Assembly (NCBI GenBank): GCA_026027325.1
Contig: JAMSLZ010000006.1
Span: 1,612,001-1,676,000 of the forward strand
Direction of reading: 5' to 3'
Length of the DNA: 64,000 nucleotides
From: Actinomucor elegans
Taxonomy: Eukaryota > Mucoromycota > Mucoromycetes > Mucorales > Mucoraceae
Shown piece after piece: positions 36,168 to 47,833 of the stretch. Position 1 is the first letter of the stretch, and every line of letters begins with the position of its first letter. The notes under the pieces are model-generated. The model searched no databases. It had not been told where the DNA came from and saw nothing but the letters and a program-made list of their open reading frames with translations. A program made the position numbers and the translations under genes.

Positions 36168-36710
36168 ATGAATAACTACGACAATAACAACCAAGAAGAT
36201 CTCTGCTTTAATGGACTCCAGCTCCTGTGCTTAACGCCTGAAGAAGATGAATATCAGTATGATGACTATGAAGAGACTGATATCACCTGGATTGATGACA
36301 GTGAATGCCAAGAAAACCTTGCTACAATTTTACCTCTAAATCCAGAAGAATGCATTATTGACAGTGATAACCATATCCAAAGCATGGATGGTTATCATTT
36401 GTTCTTTGAGGAACTCGGTTACTTTACTGAGGAGCCTGAGCCTATTGATCCTACTCGCGATTATGAAGCTGAAGCCAAGATCTTAATTGAGGAACGTAAC
36501 AAGACACGCAAACAGCATGTTGATCTTTGTACGCCTGTACCTTCCCTCGATGATACCACATCTGGTGTTTCTTCAACCTCATCGTCCTTTCATGCTGCTG
36601 ATGAGCCGCTAACTGATATTCGAGCTGCTTTCTATTCGAACGGTCCGCAAAAGATGGCAGCTTACTCTTACGCTTCTCATGCCCTGAACGCGTCAAGAAC
36701 ACCCATTTAA
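36168..36710 (+). CDS. Acidic protein of unknown function
   Basis: Single exon, 180 aa, no family recognised. The N-terminal half is very acidic (LTPEEDEYQYDDYEETDITWIDDSECQ). It is followed by LFFEELGYFTEEPEPIDPTRDYEAEAKILIEERN and a Ser/Thr-rich stretch (residues about 125-145), ending in SYASHALNASRTPI. No signal peptide or membrane helix. An upstream TATA box and a well-placed ATG support a real gene. The acidic, mostly disordered character would suit a regulatory protein, but that is inference only. Convergent with the HutD-deacylase fusion gene, whose stop lies 193 bp away. Confidence 0.7.
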   Translation: MNNYDNNNQEDLCFNGLQLLCLTPEEDEYQYDDYEETDITWIDDSECQENLATILPLNPEECIIDSDNHIQSMDGYHLFFEELGYFTEEPEPIDPTRDYEAEAKILIEERNKTRKQHVDLCTPVPSLDDTTSGVSSTSSSFHAADEPLTDIRAAFYSNGPQKMAAYSYASHALNASRTPI

Positions 36711-36903
36711 ATGGGTACATATACATATATATATTTATTCTCGCATAACAACTTTGCATACTATACATACTTACTTTTATTGTACTTAATTCAATCCAAT
36801 TATCATTATTATTCGCATTTGTATTTCTATATTAACCTCCCCATCAACCCATAAATAAAGTATTATATGGTTATTGTATTCATACAACAGTTTTATTTGA
36901 AAT

Positions 36904-39574
36904 CTAGTAATTTTCCTTGGCCTCTTTAGGCAAGCTTTCGCTCTTTTTCTTAATAACACCCAAATGAACAATTCGATCCCCAGACATTGCCACAGGATTG
37001 GAGCTACGACCAATGACCTACAGTTGCAAAAAAAAAAATAATTATATACCGTTGTCTTTTTTTTTTCACTTCTATTTGTTGAGCATTCACTTACAATACC
37101 AGTACAAGGAGCATAATACTCGTCAACAACGTTACCAAAGATATTCTTTATACGTGCAACCAGGTCACCCTTCTGTACGATCGTATTTACGCCAGGGTAG
37201 ACTTCTAAAACACCACCTGTTTTGGTGTAAATCTGTAATTGAAAGCGAATTTTAGTACTTGTCAAGTTGTTATAGGACAATAGTGTACCCAAAAGCCCTT
37301 TGAGCAAAGGATTGTATTAGGAGGGCCAGAAGCAGCTAAATCCTCGGCAGAGGGTTGATATTCCAGCGTATACATATCCAAATGATCCAAAATACGCATC
37401 ACGCCAATATACGACCACTATAGTTGTACGATGAGCACCTAAGCGCTTTCCCGCTAATATTTTGCTTACCTGAACGTATTGACTTTGGAATAGTTGAGGA
37501 TTACCAATTTCTACGGTGATAGCACGGATACCTCTTGCAGAAGCAGCAGATCTCAACGTACCGTCTTGACCGGAATTGTGCAGTACAATCTGAGGCTGCT
37601 GTAATCTTGCCATGGTCGCTGAAATAGGATCATTCATATCAGCACGGACATAGTATGAATTGACTCGACCAAAGCTTGCTGTATGTAAATCAATCAAATA
37701 GTTAAACTGCGAAATGACCTTGTTCATCAATTGATAGCAGTACACCTGAGAAGCAAAACCATCCTCTCGACCAGGAAAATTTCTGTTCAAATCACGGCCA
37801 TCTGCAAACTCGCGCGTAAACTTCAAGTAACCCGATACATTGACACAAGGAACGGCTACTACTGTGCCATGAAGTTTATTGACATCGATATCGGATACAA
37901 CACAATGGATACAAGGAACACCGTTGAGTTCATTACCATGAACTGCTGCTGTGATACCTACGACTGGACCGTCTTCTGTTCCGCGACAAACAATGACAGG
38001 TAATCGTATCCATTCACTTAACCCCTGCTTTACCATTTTGATCCAAGCTGTACTAATCGCTTGTTTGGGAAAGTCTTCAACAATTAAACGGTCGCGTACA
38101 ACAGGAGGAGGTACATCTGTATCTTGATTGAGAAAGGCGAAAGTGGGTGGCTCATAGATTTGAGTGCCATCCAACTTGCCACGTAGCATAGAGAGGCTGT
38201 TGCGTCTTCGGGTACTATCTTTGCGAGGAGATGTTTCAATACCTGTTGCTGATGAAGGTGACGTAGTGGTAGCTGCTGGATCCTTTTTCAAAGTAGTTGC
38301 TAATTCACCGCCGATATTATCTGATGAAACAGGAATTGCGGAAGCAGAAGCGTTGGCTTCCTGTGCTGCTATGCGTTGTGCTACATTTGCTGGTAGATTC
38401 CAAAGAGGTTGATCATCATAAACTACCAAAGAGCCTTTGCGGCGTGGTTCACGACGACGACTAGGGACATCCTCTTCGCCAGGAGTTTTGGTATGGAGAG
38501 ATGTAGTACTAGTTTGCTGATTCAATGATGAGGTATTACCTGACGTAGGTTGAAACGCTACGGCGGCTGGGGTATTCGCAGCTGAATAGTTATTTGTTTG
38601 TAAAGCAAAATAATCTGATATGGTTGTACCAATAGTGGATGGAGCTCCTTTGGGCTTTGCTTCAGTGATTTGAATAGTTACAATTGTTGCGTCCTCTATA
38701 TCTCAAGGTGAGTTACATATCTCCATGGTCACCATACCTTTTCTTACCTTGGTCACGATTACCAACGCTTCCTTGAGCATCAGACGCTTGAATGACCATA
38801 CTTGTGGGAGAGGCGTCCTCATCACGTTCAACGTAAAGGGTCTGTCCAGCCGAGAGGATTCCATTGTAGCCTTGAGGACTATTCTCGTCCAAGCCAATTC
38901 GAACATGACCTTCTACCACATAAACCAACGCAAATGCTCCCAAAATCAGCTTTCTTCCTGTTTCTCCACTTTCATTCGATACAGGTTGGCCTATTTTATC
39001 TATCGAGAATTGAGCATTACCCAAATCGCGTTTGATCAGGAACTGGAGACTTGTGACAGGCGCGTTAGTCACTTTACAGCTTGTTGCCCTAATAGATTTC
39101 TGGTTAATCCTTTGTATCAAACCAGTTTATCGTTATACATACCATTCTGCATTCCAAGAATAGGGAAATAAAGGCTTGATAGTCGTAGACGCCTCTTCAC
39201 CTCGATGGTTCAAATGGATCGTGCTTTTACGATGGCCGTTAGGTAAGATAATATTTGTACATTCATATCCCAACAAGATGGGAAAGTTAAAGTCAGCATC
39301 GATCTCGTTCTCGCTGAGTCGCCAAAAGAACGAATCCTTGCGGTAGTCCTTTTCAGGTGGATAAATACTTATCTCGGCTGTCTTTCCAAGGCCATTTTTC
39401 CAAGATTGAGTTTGATAATCGCGTCTGCATAAAGACGTTATTTAAGGTAAGACATCCTGAATAAGTTGCTACTTACCCGGGATCTAGCGTCTCGACTTTA
39501 AGCAGCGTAGGCTCTGGGGAATCTACCTGAAGCATAGAACCATTTGGAACATCATCTTCAGTATTTCGCGTCAT
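36904..39574 (-). CDS. HutD-like domain fused to AstE/aspartoacylase-like zinc deacylase
   Basis: Seven exons: 39574-39477, 39424-39143, 39088-38748, 38695-37470, 37417-37289, 37232-37095, 37017-36904; 775 aa, all junctions in phase. Residues about 30-235 resemble the HutD/Ves cupin family: YQTQSWKNGLGKTAEISIYP, then FFWRLSENEIDADFNF, then SWNAEW. A disordered Ser/Thr/Pro linker (about 240-440) follows. Residues about 450-775 are an M14-type succinylglutamate desuccinylase/aspartoacylase domain: zinc ligands in HGNE (His494, Glu497) and DLHT (His579), the DGRDLNRNFPG substrate loop, the catalytic-type Glu637 in ITVEIGNP, and the C-terminal barrel-like region (IYTKTGGVLEVYPGV, ARIKNIFG, YYAPCTGI). 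The domain pair suggests a small-molecule N-acyl or amide hydrolase linked to amino-acid use. Substrate unknown. Confidence 0.8.
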
Positions 39575-42500
39575 AGGTTTGAGATAAATAAAGTAAATAA
39601 AATAAAATAAAATAAAACGAAAGAGATGCGATTAGAATAACAGGAAAAACTGATTATATATGAGTGCGTGTACGTTTAATGTACCTGTGCTTATATATAT
39701 ATATATATATATATATGATCAGCTGGGCTCATATTCGTTCTCCTCTTATCCAAAAGTCTCAACTTGCAGTGATATACAATCAAAACGTCAACGTGACCTT
39801 TTGACTCAACAGAAAGCGTTCGCGCTTTTATGCAGGGTAAGGTCACCGCTAACCAATTACATGCTTTGCAATTATCTGAGTGTAGATTTATATACTACAC
39901 ACATCATGATATCATTATTATTGCTCATTCATTATCGTGTATATCTCTGTTATTTCGCATTGTAACCGCTAAAATACATTCTAAAGCGGATTATTGTGAA
40001 ATAAGACATGTTTCTATCACCAAACTAATGTTATGACTTGTCAAGTATCGCCTCGTTCGTCCGAGCTTTATCTGATTCAATACCAAGTTTTAATACTCTA
40101 ACTCGAGCTATATCAGCCTTTATGCGCTTAAAATAGTAGGCAGAACATTTAAATTAATAGCAATCTTCCTCAAAAAACAATGGCATTAATACCATTAAAG
40201 GTAAATACAGTATCACCAGTGCTAATTGGCGTATGTTGCCCTCTACAATAATGAGCTTATTCTGGACTGATCTCTGTGCATGATTTGTATTTTAGCCTTG
40301 ACTGCGTTCTGAACTCACTTTACTTGTATATAAACAATAATAACGATGTTTAAACCGCTTGATATGATGTTTAAAGGATCTGCTTTATTTATTTTTTAAA
40401 AAAAGCGTATATTTGAATGCTTCTTGCCCAATCAGCGACTACACAAACCTCAAATGATGGTTGTTTGGTTATTGATTAATTCTAAATTGCGGTCTGCTTA
40501 TGCTCGAATTACGACTTAACTCGCATTAAAAGGATTATTTGCTGAATGCTTTATGATGTTCTGGGGGTTATCAATAAAGAATTTTTTTTTTGTCAGCACC
40601 AGATAACTTAAATCTTCAGTATTAGCAAATTGGCTTCATTTTTTTTTTTTTTAATTGCAGACCAAAGGCTGCTATTTGAAATTTGAACAATAATACATAT
40701 TCTTTATTAATGCTATTTAATCTTCATTACTTCCTTCAATCCTTTTTTTTCCGGTCAAGAACTCTTTCAAATAATAGTCGCTGATTATTGCTTTCATTGA
40801 TTTGCTTTCTGATTATGTCTACGGTCTTTTTAGTTTGGCTTTTATAAAATAAAAAGAAATCTCGGTCTGAAGACTATGGATTAATCATGCACATATTTAT
40901 TCCTTTGGGTTATGTATGTGATAGTTACTAAACACATACTTACTCGTTTTTTCTAAGGTATGTAGTCGATATGATTTGTGTATTTCACTTGAAGGATCCC
41001 ATAAGGATTCAATTCTCCCTGTACCTATTAACAAAGTGAGATAATTATTAATTATTTGATTGTACATTAAGTGTACATTGAGTGTAGTAGAGCATCTTTT
41101 GGTTAAAGGACATTGTTCTTTTATTTGGAGATTCAGCGTTAAGTTGTATAGAAATCAGAATTTTCCAGAAATCATTTTCTAACATCTTTATTTCTCTTGA
41201 CTGATTTAGCTTAATCTCGCATTTGATTGCTAGTACATGTCTAAAACGATGAATTGCATCAGACAAAATTATTATATGACTAAAATTCAACAAGTATACT
41301 ATGTTACAGCAACAGACTGAAAATCACATGCGCTACAATAGTTTAAATCTAATGAATAAATCTCTCAACCAATCTCGGTATGATGTCTCATCAGATTAGT
41401 AATATCTATACGCTCAGAATAAATTCCTGCATCTACGTATTAATTCTATTTTTTAACTTTGAAGAAATCAATAGATTATTATATTCGTCAAACGCTCATT
41501 TGTAAATGTACCAGGTATACAGTTAATAGCCAATAGATCTGTCGACTGATTCCTCTGATAGATTGCCGCTTCTAGCAAGTAGCATGTACTCATAATGGGC
41601 TGATGCATCTATTAAAACTACTGTTTTAAGTACAATATAATGAATATGTTATACTCATCAATAGCTCACAAGTAGCATAGGTTTCATATATTCTAATCTA
41701 GTGATCTATAAATCTCTTAATTGATCTGGGCTTAGTATTGCATCCGACAAATTACATTTATTCATAAAAAATAGCTTCTACATCTATAGGGCTACAGGAG
41801 CACTCTTCAGAGAACTTTTTTTTTTTTAAAAAAAAAAAGATGGTGAACCTTTTGAAGATACAAATATAAATATAAAACAGTCTGTATGAAGATCGTGAGT
41901 GGTTTGAATTTTATTCGTGTTGATATAAACGTTTTCACGTGGACCAGCGGTAAAGCAAAATATCTAAAAAAAAAACATATAGTGTAACTAACAATATTTT
42001 AAATAGTATTTCAAATTATTAGAAGGGTGCTCACTGAGGACCAAATTCAATGACAAACGTCGCTCTAATATTTAACACAACCATCAATTTATCTTGTCTG
42101 AATGTGATTTATCATTTGATGTATCTAGCGTTCTCACGAGCCAGTAGGTCTCGCAAGATTACAAGCAGTATTACCAATTGATTAAGAAAAAATCTGCAGC
42201 TAATAAAAACAAGTAGGAAAGTATTCCCAAGAAGAATTTTTACGGTTTTGATAGTTTTTTTTTCCAAGACTTACATGTTATTTTGGAAGTATATTTTGTA
42301 ACTAACATAGGTTCAATGTGATGAAAAGTACATTAATGCGTTTTAAAATTATGAAGCAATTAATCTAGGTCCTTAAAACCAAAGCTTGAAAGAACACATG
42401 TAATCAAACATAAACGGGCAATTTAAAAGAAATGTAGCATGATTTTTATACCGCACAATACACAATCAAATTGCGTACAAGTTGTATAAAATGAATTGAC

Positions 42501-43018
42501 GCCTATCTATATTTTTATCTTATAAGAATACCATTAAAGTGATAATGAAAACTTTTTTTAAAATCTTTTCGGATCAGATTCTTCTTCTTCTGTTTGATAT
42601 ACAATCGCCGCCAACCAATCATGAGCTTGAAGTATTCGAAAAAATTTTACCTCCAGTTACAACGCTTTCATGTGAGCGGGCTCCCATCCGTTGAGCCATA
42701 GAAATATCAACATGACATCATGTTGAGAGCGAAAACGCGCCAGTTCAATATACCTACGATGGTGATTGGGTATAACTGTACTTTAAGTATGAGTGGCGAT
42801 AATAAACTTTTTTTTTTTCTATTTTTTTTCTTTCCATTTTTTTCTTTTTCTTTTTTTTTGTTTTCTCTTTTATACTATAAAGGAGCTCTTTATTATTATC
42901 ATTATATCAATTATTATTTGTTTCAACTGATTGTTCAATGGACAGTTAAATACTGTCATCCACTCATATATATAACCTATCCAAAAAAAAAGCCTCCAAA
43001 AAAAAAAAGTAAACTAAG
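39575..43018. other. Intergenic gap, about 3.4 kb
   Basis: Between divergent genes; both promoters must lie here. Near 39691-39715 is a (TA)n run. 41190-41810 holds a four-unit degenerate array. 42805-42870 is a long T-rich pyrimidine tract just upstream of the SET9 start. No supportable gene. Confidence 0.6.
41190..41810 (+). repeat. Degenerate tandem repeat, about 175-bp period, 4 units
   Basis: Anchor blocks at about 41203 (GATTTAGCTTAATCTCGCA), 41371 (AATCTCGGTATGATGTCTCA), 41548 (GATTCCTCTGATAGATTGC) and 41723 (GATCTGGGCTTAGTATTGC). Spacings are 168, 177 and 175 bp. Several are preceded by ATAAATCTCT(C/T)AA and followed by TCATAATG- or CTCAGAATAAA-like blocks, as in the array at 34060-34500. 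Confidence 0.6.
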
Positions 43019-45415
43019 ATGCAAACCACTACACCAACAAACAACAAGGACAATTTGATGGATTTCAAGGTATTATCCAGATATGATGACTTGTTCACAG
43101 ATGTATTTTTGGACAATCTGTTTCTCTGGTTCAACACAATCAAGATGAACAATGATCATAGAAGACCAAGGGTCCCTAATAACAAAATTTTGGATATTAT
43201 ACAAAGAAATATACTGGAAAAAGCAAAACCCATGGATGCAGTAAATGAATTATTAGCGTAAGCGTACGGAATACAATATTAAAGAACGCAGGCTTATATT
43301 TTTTCAATTATAGTATGGATTATTTCAAACATTACCTTGCCATGAAAAATCAAAAACAAGTTCAAGAGTTCATTCAGCATATGAAACGATATCTGTACAT
43401 GTAAGCACACGCAGCAGCCCAGTATTTTTGGTGTAATTAAATTTATCTTGTGATCAGGTACATGCCCAATGCAGGTTATGAAGTAGGAGATACAAGAAGA
43501 TACGGCGGTAATGGACGTAGAGTAGAAGCTTGTCTGGTGGCTACAAAAGACTGGCATGTTGGGGACGAAATGCGATTATTAACAGGCATGATTGCTTGTC
43601 TTGATCCAAAGGATGATGCCGAATTAAAGAAGGGAAATCGCGATTTTAGCGTCATGTGGTCTACTCGAAAGAACTGTAGCTGCCTCTTTCTAGGTCCTGC
43701 TCGTTTTGCTAACCATGATTGTGATTCGAATTGCAAGGTAGTGTATACATTTTATTGCGAGATTGTTTAGAAACTAACATTTTGGTGGTAGTTTATTTCT
43801 TTGGGTCAGAATTCCATCACGTTTAAAGTATTGAAAGAAATCAAGTCTGGTGAAGAGATCACCGTATATTATGGTAAACATTACTTTGGTGAAAACAATT
43901 GCGAATGTCGATGTATTACTTGTGAAAAGTAAGTAGCTTACTAGTTTAAAATCACGGGGAAACTTATTTTCACTATTAGTCTGAGTATGGGTTATTTTGC
44001 ATCACTCGACACAAAAGAAAGTACACCAATCGATATGAAAGATGAGGACTTGAGTGGTACCAGGCGTAGTACGCGGAAACGAAAGCCGGCTCTTCAAGAA
44101 GGTTTGTATCCATTATTTGATGTATGACAAAGGGGGAGGGACATTAAATATCGAATGATTAATAGATTACATGACTCCATCGATACAAAGAAAATCAAAA
44201 CGCGCTTCAATTGAACCACAACAAAAAATTGATTCATTAGAAGAACTCATTGGTGAAGAAAAGATGGACATTACTATCAAAAAAGAGCCCTCGGCATCAC
44301 CCGTTATGAGACACACACCTGAACTTCCACCTATACCAGTCTCTCCTACAACTGCAACTACAGAAAAGATGGCCAGATTAAAAGTAATGAGCATCGATTT
44401 CTTGTGTGGTAGTGATGAAGAGGAGATTTCACCTGTAGTAAAAGAACGACGCGTATCCGATTGTCCTTTAGGTCTATTAGTGGATGTAGCTATGGATGCT
44501 GGATATTTGAAATCAGAAGAAGCTATCAAAAAAAATTCAAGCCAAATCACAGTAGTAGTGAACTCAGAAATCCATCGTGATGCTACTCAGCGTGTCTTAT
44601 TACAGCAGCAGCTCCAACAGCATCAACAGCATGATTCGCCGTCATTTATGGACTCTAGTGACTCCAAAGCAGATTCAGCTGTCAGTTTGTCACCTCGTAT
44701 GATTGTCAGCAATGTCAAAAGGGATCCAGAGGAAGAAGATCATAGCTGGAGACGCGAAATGGATGATGGGCTATTCAACAAGGATGAATTTGACGCGTTA
44801 GATGATTTCTTGGATGATGTGTCGGACCTGTCATCCGTAAGTAGTACGGAGCTATCCAATTGGACTACCGAGGACGATGACGAGGCAGAGGATGACGATG
44901 ATGATTCAGAAGTAGAACCTGTCAACAAAAAAGCAACAAAAAAGGCATCTTCACCATCCAACACGCCTTCAACTCAAGAATTAACGTGCATCGCTTGTGC
45001 GCGTCCTTTAAAGAAACAAGATATATCTGAACAAGTGGGTGCTGACATGTCGATTACAAACGAACTAGCGACGTGGACCTGGAGCCCCAGTGCCATTTTT
45101 ACAGATTGGCGGCCTAAACGATGTCCTCGCTGTGAACGTCATTATACTATCTTTAGACAAGAATGGCCTAATCGTAAGATCAAAAAGAAGAAGCACTCTG
45201 CTATTGAAAAGTTGAAAAAATCAAAAAAGAACAAAAAGCCAAAGAAGCCAAGTAACACAAATAGCAAGCGATCTTCTCCAGCAGCCACAGCAGCAGTCGA
45301 AGAAGATGTTTTAACACCTTTAGTCTTTCAAATACAAGATGATCCAGATGATTTGAACTATATACCTCCATCACCTCTATCTGAATTGGTTTTTGAAGAC
45401 GATGATAGCTTCTAA
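43019..45415 (+). CDS. SET9: Histone H4-K20 methyltransferase, Set9/Suv4-20 family
   Basis: Six exons: 43019-43257, 43314-43400, 43458-43737, 43792-43928, 43980-44101, 44166-45415; 704 aa. The N-terminus (LSRYDDLFTDVFLDNLF) and the SET domain match Suv4-20 enzymes: EACLVATKDWHVGDEMRLLTGMI, then RFANHDCDSNCKF, SITFKVLKEIKSGEEITVYYGKHYFG, and the post-SET cluster NCECRCITC. The acceptor at 43792 was preferred to a later AG because it restores NCKFISLGQNSITF. The long C-terminal part is acidic and Ser-rich (DDFLDDVSDLSS, EDDDEAEDDDDD). It also carries a second cysteine arrangement, CIACARP and about 40 residues later RCPRCERH, which could bind zinc, plus a Lys-rich stretch. Role: mono- to tri-methylation of H4 Lys20, as in the family. 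Confidence 0.9.
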
Positions 45416-47328
45416 TTGTATATTACTTTACATTTGTTCATTCTGCACTTTATGACAAGCACACTTACATACATACAGTCATATTATTTAACTTTATTTG
45501 TACATAACACCTCTATGTCTTGAAATATTCCCTTTTTCAATGTATTCCTTCTTATGCCTTTCTTGTTTCCCCCCTTCTCTTTTTTTTTTCGTATCCACAG
45601 TTAATAATCATGATAATTAAAACTTGATTTATAACGAAGTATAACCTTGCCTTCAGTACATGTTGTGCTCGAAAATCACTGATTGATCTGGGTCCATGGT
45701 TACACTAGATGCGATCGTCCAGGTTTTGTAGCCTGTAACAGCTTTTGAGATTCAAGTGCTTACAAGTGAAACCTTAGTGCAAGTCTATATACTAACGATT
45801 TATCCGGTCAAGCTTTTATACCTTTCAAAATAAAAAGGACATCGTAGCTTCTACTTTTTTATATTTATCTTATTTGTTTATGCTTGTTTACAAAGATAAC
45901 CATATAAATTATCACAGGAACACAATCCAGTAAATTATTTGTATATCATCACTGCAGTATAAAAACTGGTACATCTTGAATAAAATAGTAATACATCACA
46001 TCGAAAGTCAAGGTTATTAGATATTACATGAGCCCATAGATAGATGAAGGCTGCCCTTCTACTACTGTATGCAATGGAATTCACTAAACTATAATGACGT
46101 TGATATGACTAAAACAGTCAAAACTAATTTGAGAAGGAAGTTTGTAATGAAAGCACATTTTTCTATAAGTTTTAATATTCAATACATTGGTTTTAAATTT
46201 AGCAAACCAAAAAAGTATATGCAATCGGCCGAAAAATGTAGTAATGTTAGGAAATGGAAAGATTCATTAAGACCCTTTGGGTATACCTTTTAGGCCCAAA
46301 CCATCAAAAATTGCCTTTTTTGTAATGATCACAACATTTTCAAGACATAGCTTTTAAAAGACTTGGATAAAATATACTAGAAAGTGCACAAATATGTTTG
46401 TTTTGTTTTGTATTTTCCGCCCGATGGAATACATGGGTTATAGACACATTAAAAAAAATTAACTTTTTAGTCAAAGCAAATCTTATGAATTTGTAGAAAT
46501 ACATGCTCTTTATATTATGTAATGTCATTCTACATGAATTTTGTTAGTGTTTTTTTTGGCATTTGAATACTAAAGAATATGTCAAAGTGTGATTTAGGGC
46601 CCAAAGCCAATTTCTTGATTTCCTATAAACTGACTTTTGAATAATAAAAATGCTGCGACGCTCAAAAAGTATATTAACAAAGTTTATAGAGAATTAGAAT
46701 GCACATCGATTGTTGTAAATAATATTGCAATTTTTTTTTGTATATTTATTGAGGTTACTGGATAAAAAGTCAACTTTTTACATTTCTTTAAATACATCTA
46801 TAAGTCACATTTTTTTTCTTACATTCCTTAGTTTAATGTATGACGCCTAATAGTCAATACGTGCGCAGAATAAACTACTGAATTTACTGAAACTATTATT
46901 GGACTCAGTTTGGATTGACATAGTATATTTTAGCGAATTACGCAGGTTGCGTAAGAGAAAGAAAGGGCAAATTGTACTCCAGAGAGTAGAAATGCTACGA
47001 ATATATAGTTCGTTCGTACCGACGCGCTTTAATTGCAATTGAGCAGATAATATAATTAAAAAATCAGATGCAGTCTCTCATTCTGAATGATCGTATTTAA
47101 TTCGACAAAAAGATAAAGATAAAGCATCAATACATGGTCGGTGAATAGAACAAATGACACTTTTTATAATTAACTATTTTGAAAAGCAATGCACAAAAAA
47201 AGATCAAGCTCCAGATAGGCTAGCCAAAGTACTGTTTTTCCTAAAGCAAATTTTATCATTTTCATTCAAATTATTTAAAACTTCTGCATATCAGCCACTG
47301 CAGTTCAACTTAAATCAACATTATTATT
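45416..47328. other. Intergenic gap, about 1.9 kb
   Basis: AT-rich. Short frames at 46069-46293 and 47154-47345 have no features of genes. Fragments of the intergenic repeat motif may be present near 45665-45720 and 46840-46890. Confidence 0.5.
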
Positions 47329-47637
47329 ATGAAATACCTACTTGAATGCGTTTTATCTCCTCTACACCATCTATATAATGACTCCTTAGCCTTATTACAA
47401 AACATTTCTATACATGACTCTGTTGACTCTTCTTTGGATATACTCCATAATCCGATGCAAGAATATAATTCACCAGTAAGAATTGAACATGATGATCCTG
47501 GAAAACTAAACGCAAAACCTTGGAATAATACAGCCCATTTTAGACGAACAACAAATCACAAACTAGTGCATATAATTTATACAACGACTAATACAAGTAT
47601 AAAGAATAGCTTGATGCCCAGGAAACATGGAGAATGA
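47329..47637 (+). CDS. Possible small protein, 102 aa (uncertain)
   Basis: An uninterrupted frame starting MKYLLECVLSPLHHLYND with balanced composition (HDSVDSSLDILHNPMQEYN, AKPWNNTAHFRRTTN). No family, signal peptide or intron recognised. It lies in an otherwise empty region, convergent with the 3D-domain gene. It could equally be a chance frame; transcript data would decide. Confidence 0.3.
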   Translation: MKYLLECVLSPLHHLYNDSLALLQNISIHDSVDSSLDILHNPMQEYNSPVRIEHDDPGKLNAKPWNNTAHFRRTTNHKLVHIIYTTTNTSIKNSLMPRKHGE

Positions 47638-47833
47638 TACTTTCATTGCTAACCATTAGAATATTTAATAAAAATAATGTACGTTTTGGTTTTCTTTTGC
47701 ATGATATGCGATCTGTAAGCAAATAAAAAAAAAGTAATTTTGGATTGGAAACGCTGTTGTCCGACCCCTTTATTTCGTATGTATATATATATATAAAATG
47801 GTGTACAAATAGAACAATAGAAGCGATGGTCTA

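Noticed and set aside
37317..38525. Separate stand-alone deacylase gene without the HutD part
   Set aside because: No Met-based start fits. Exons on both sides join in phase with good splice sites, so one fused protein is more likely.
46069..46293. Small plus-strand frame
   Set aside because: AT-driven composition, no signal, domain or intron, no promoter feature.
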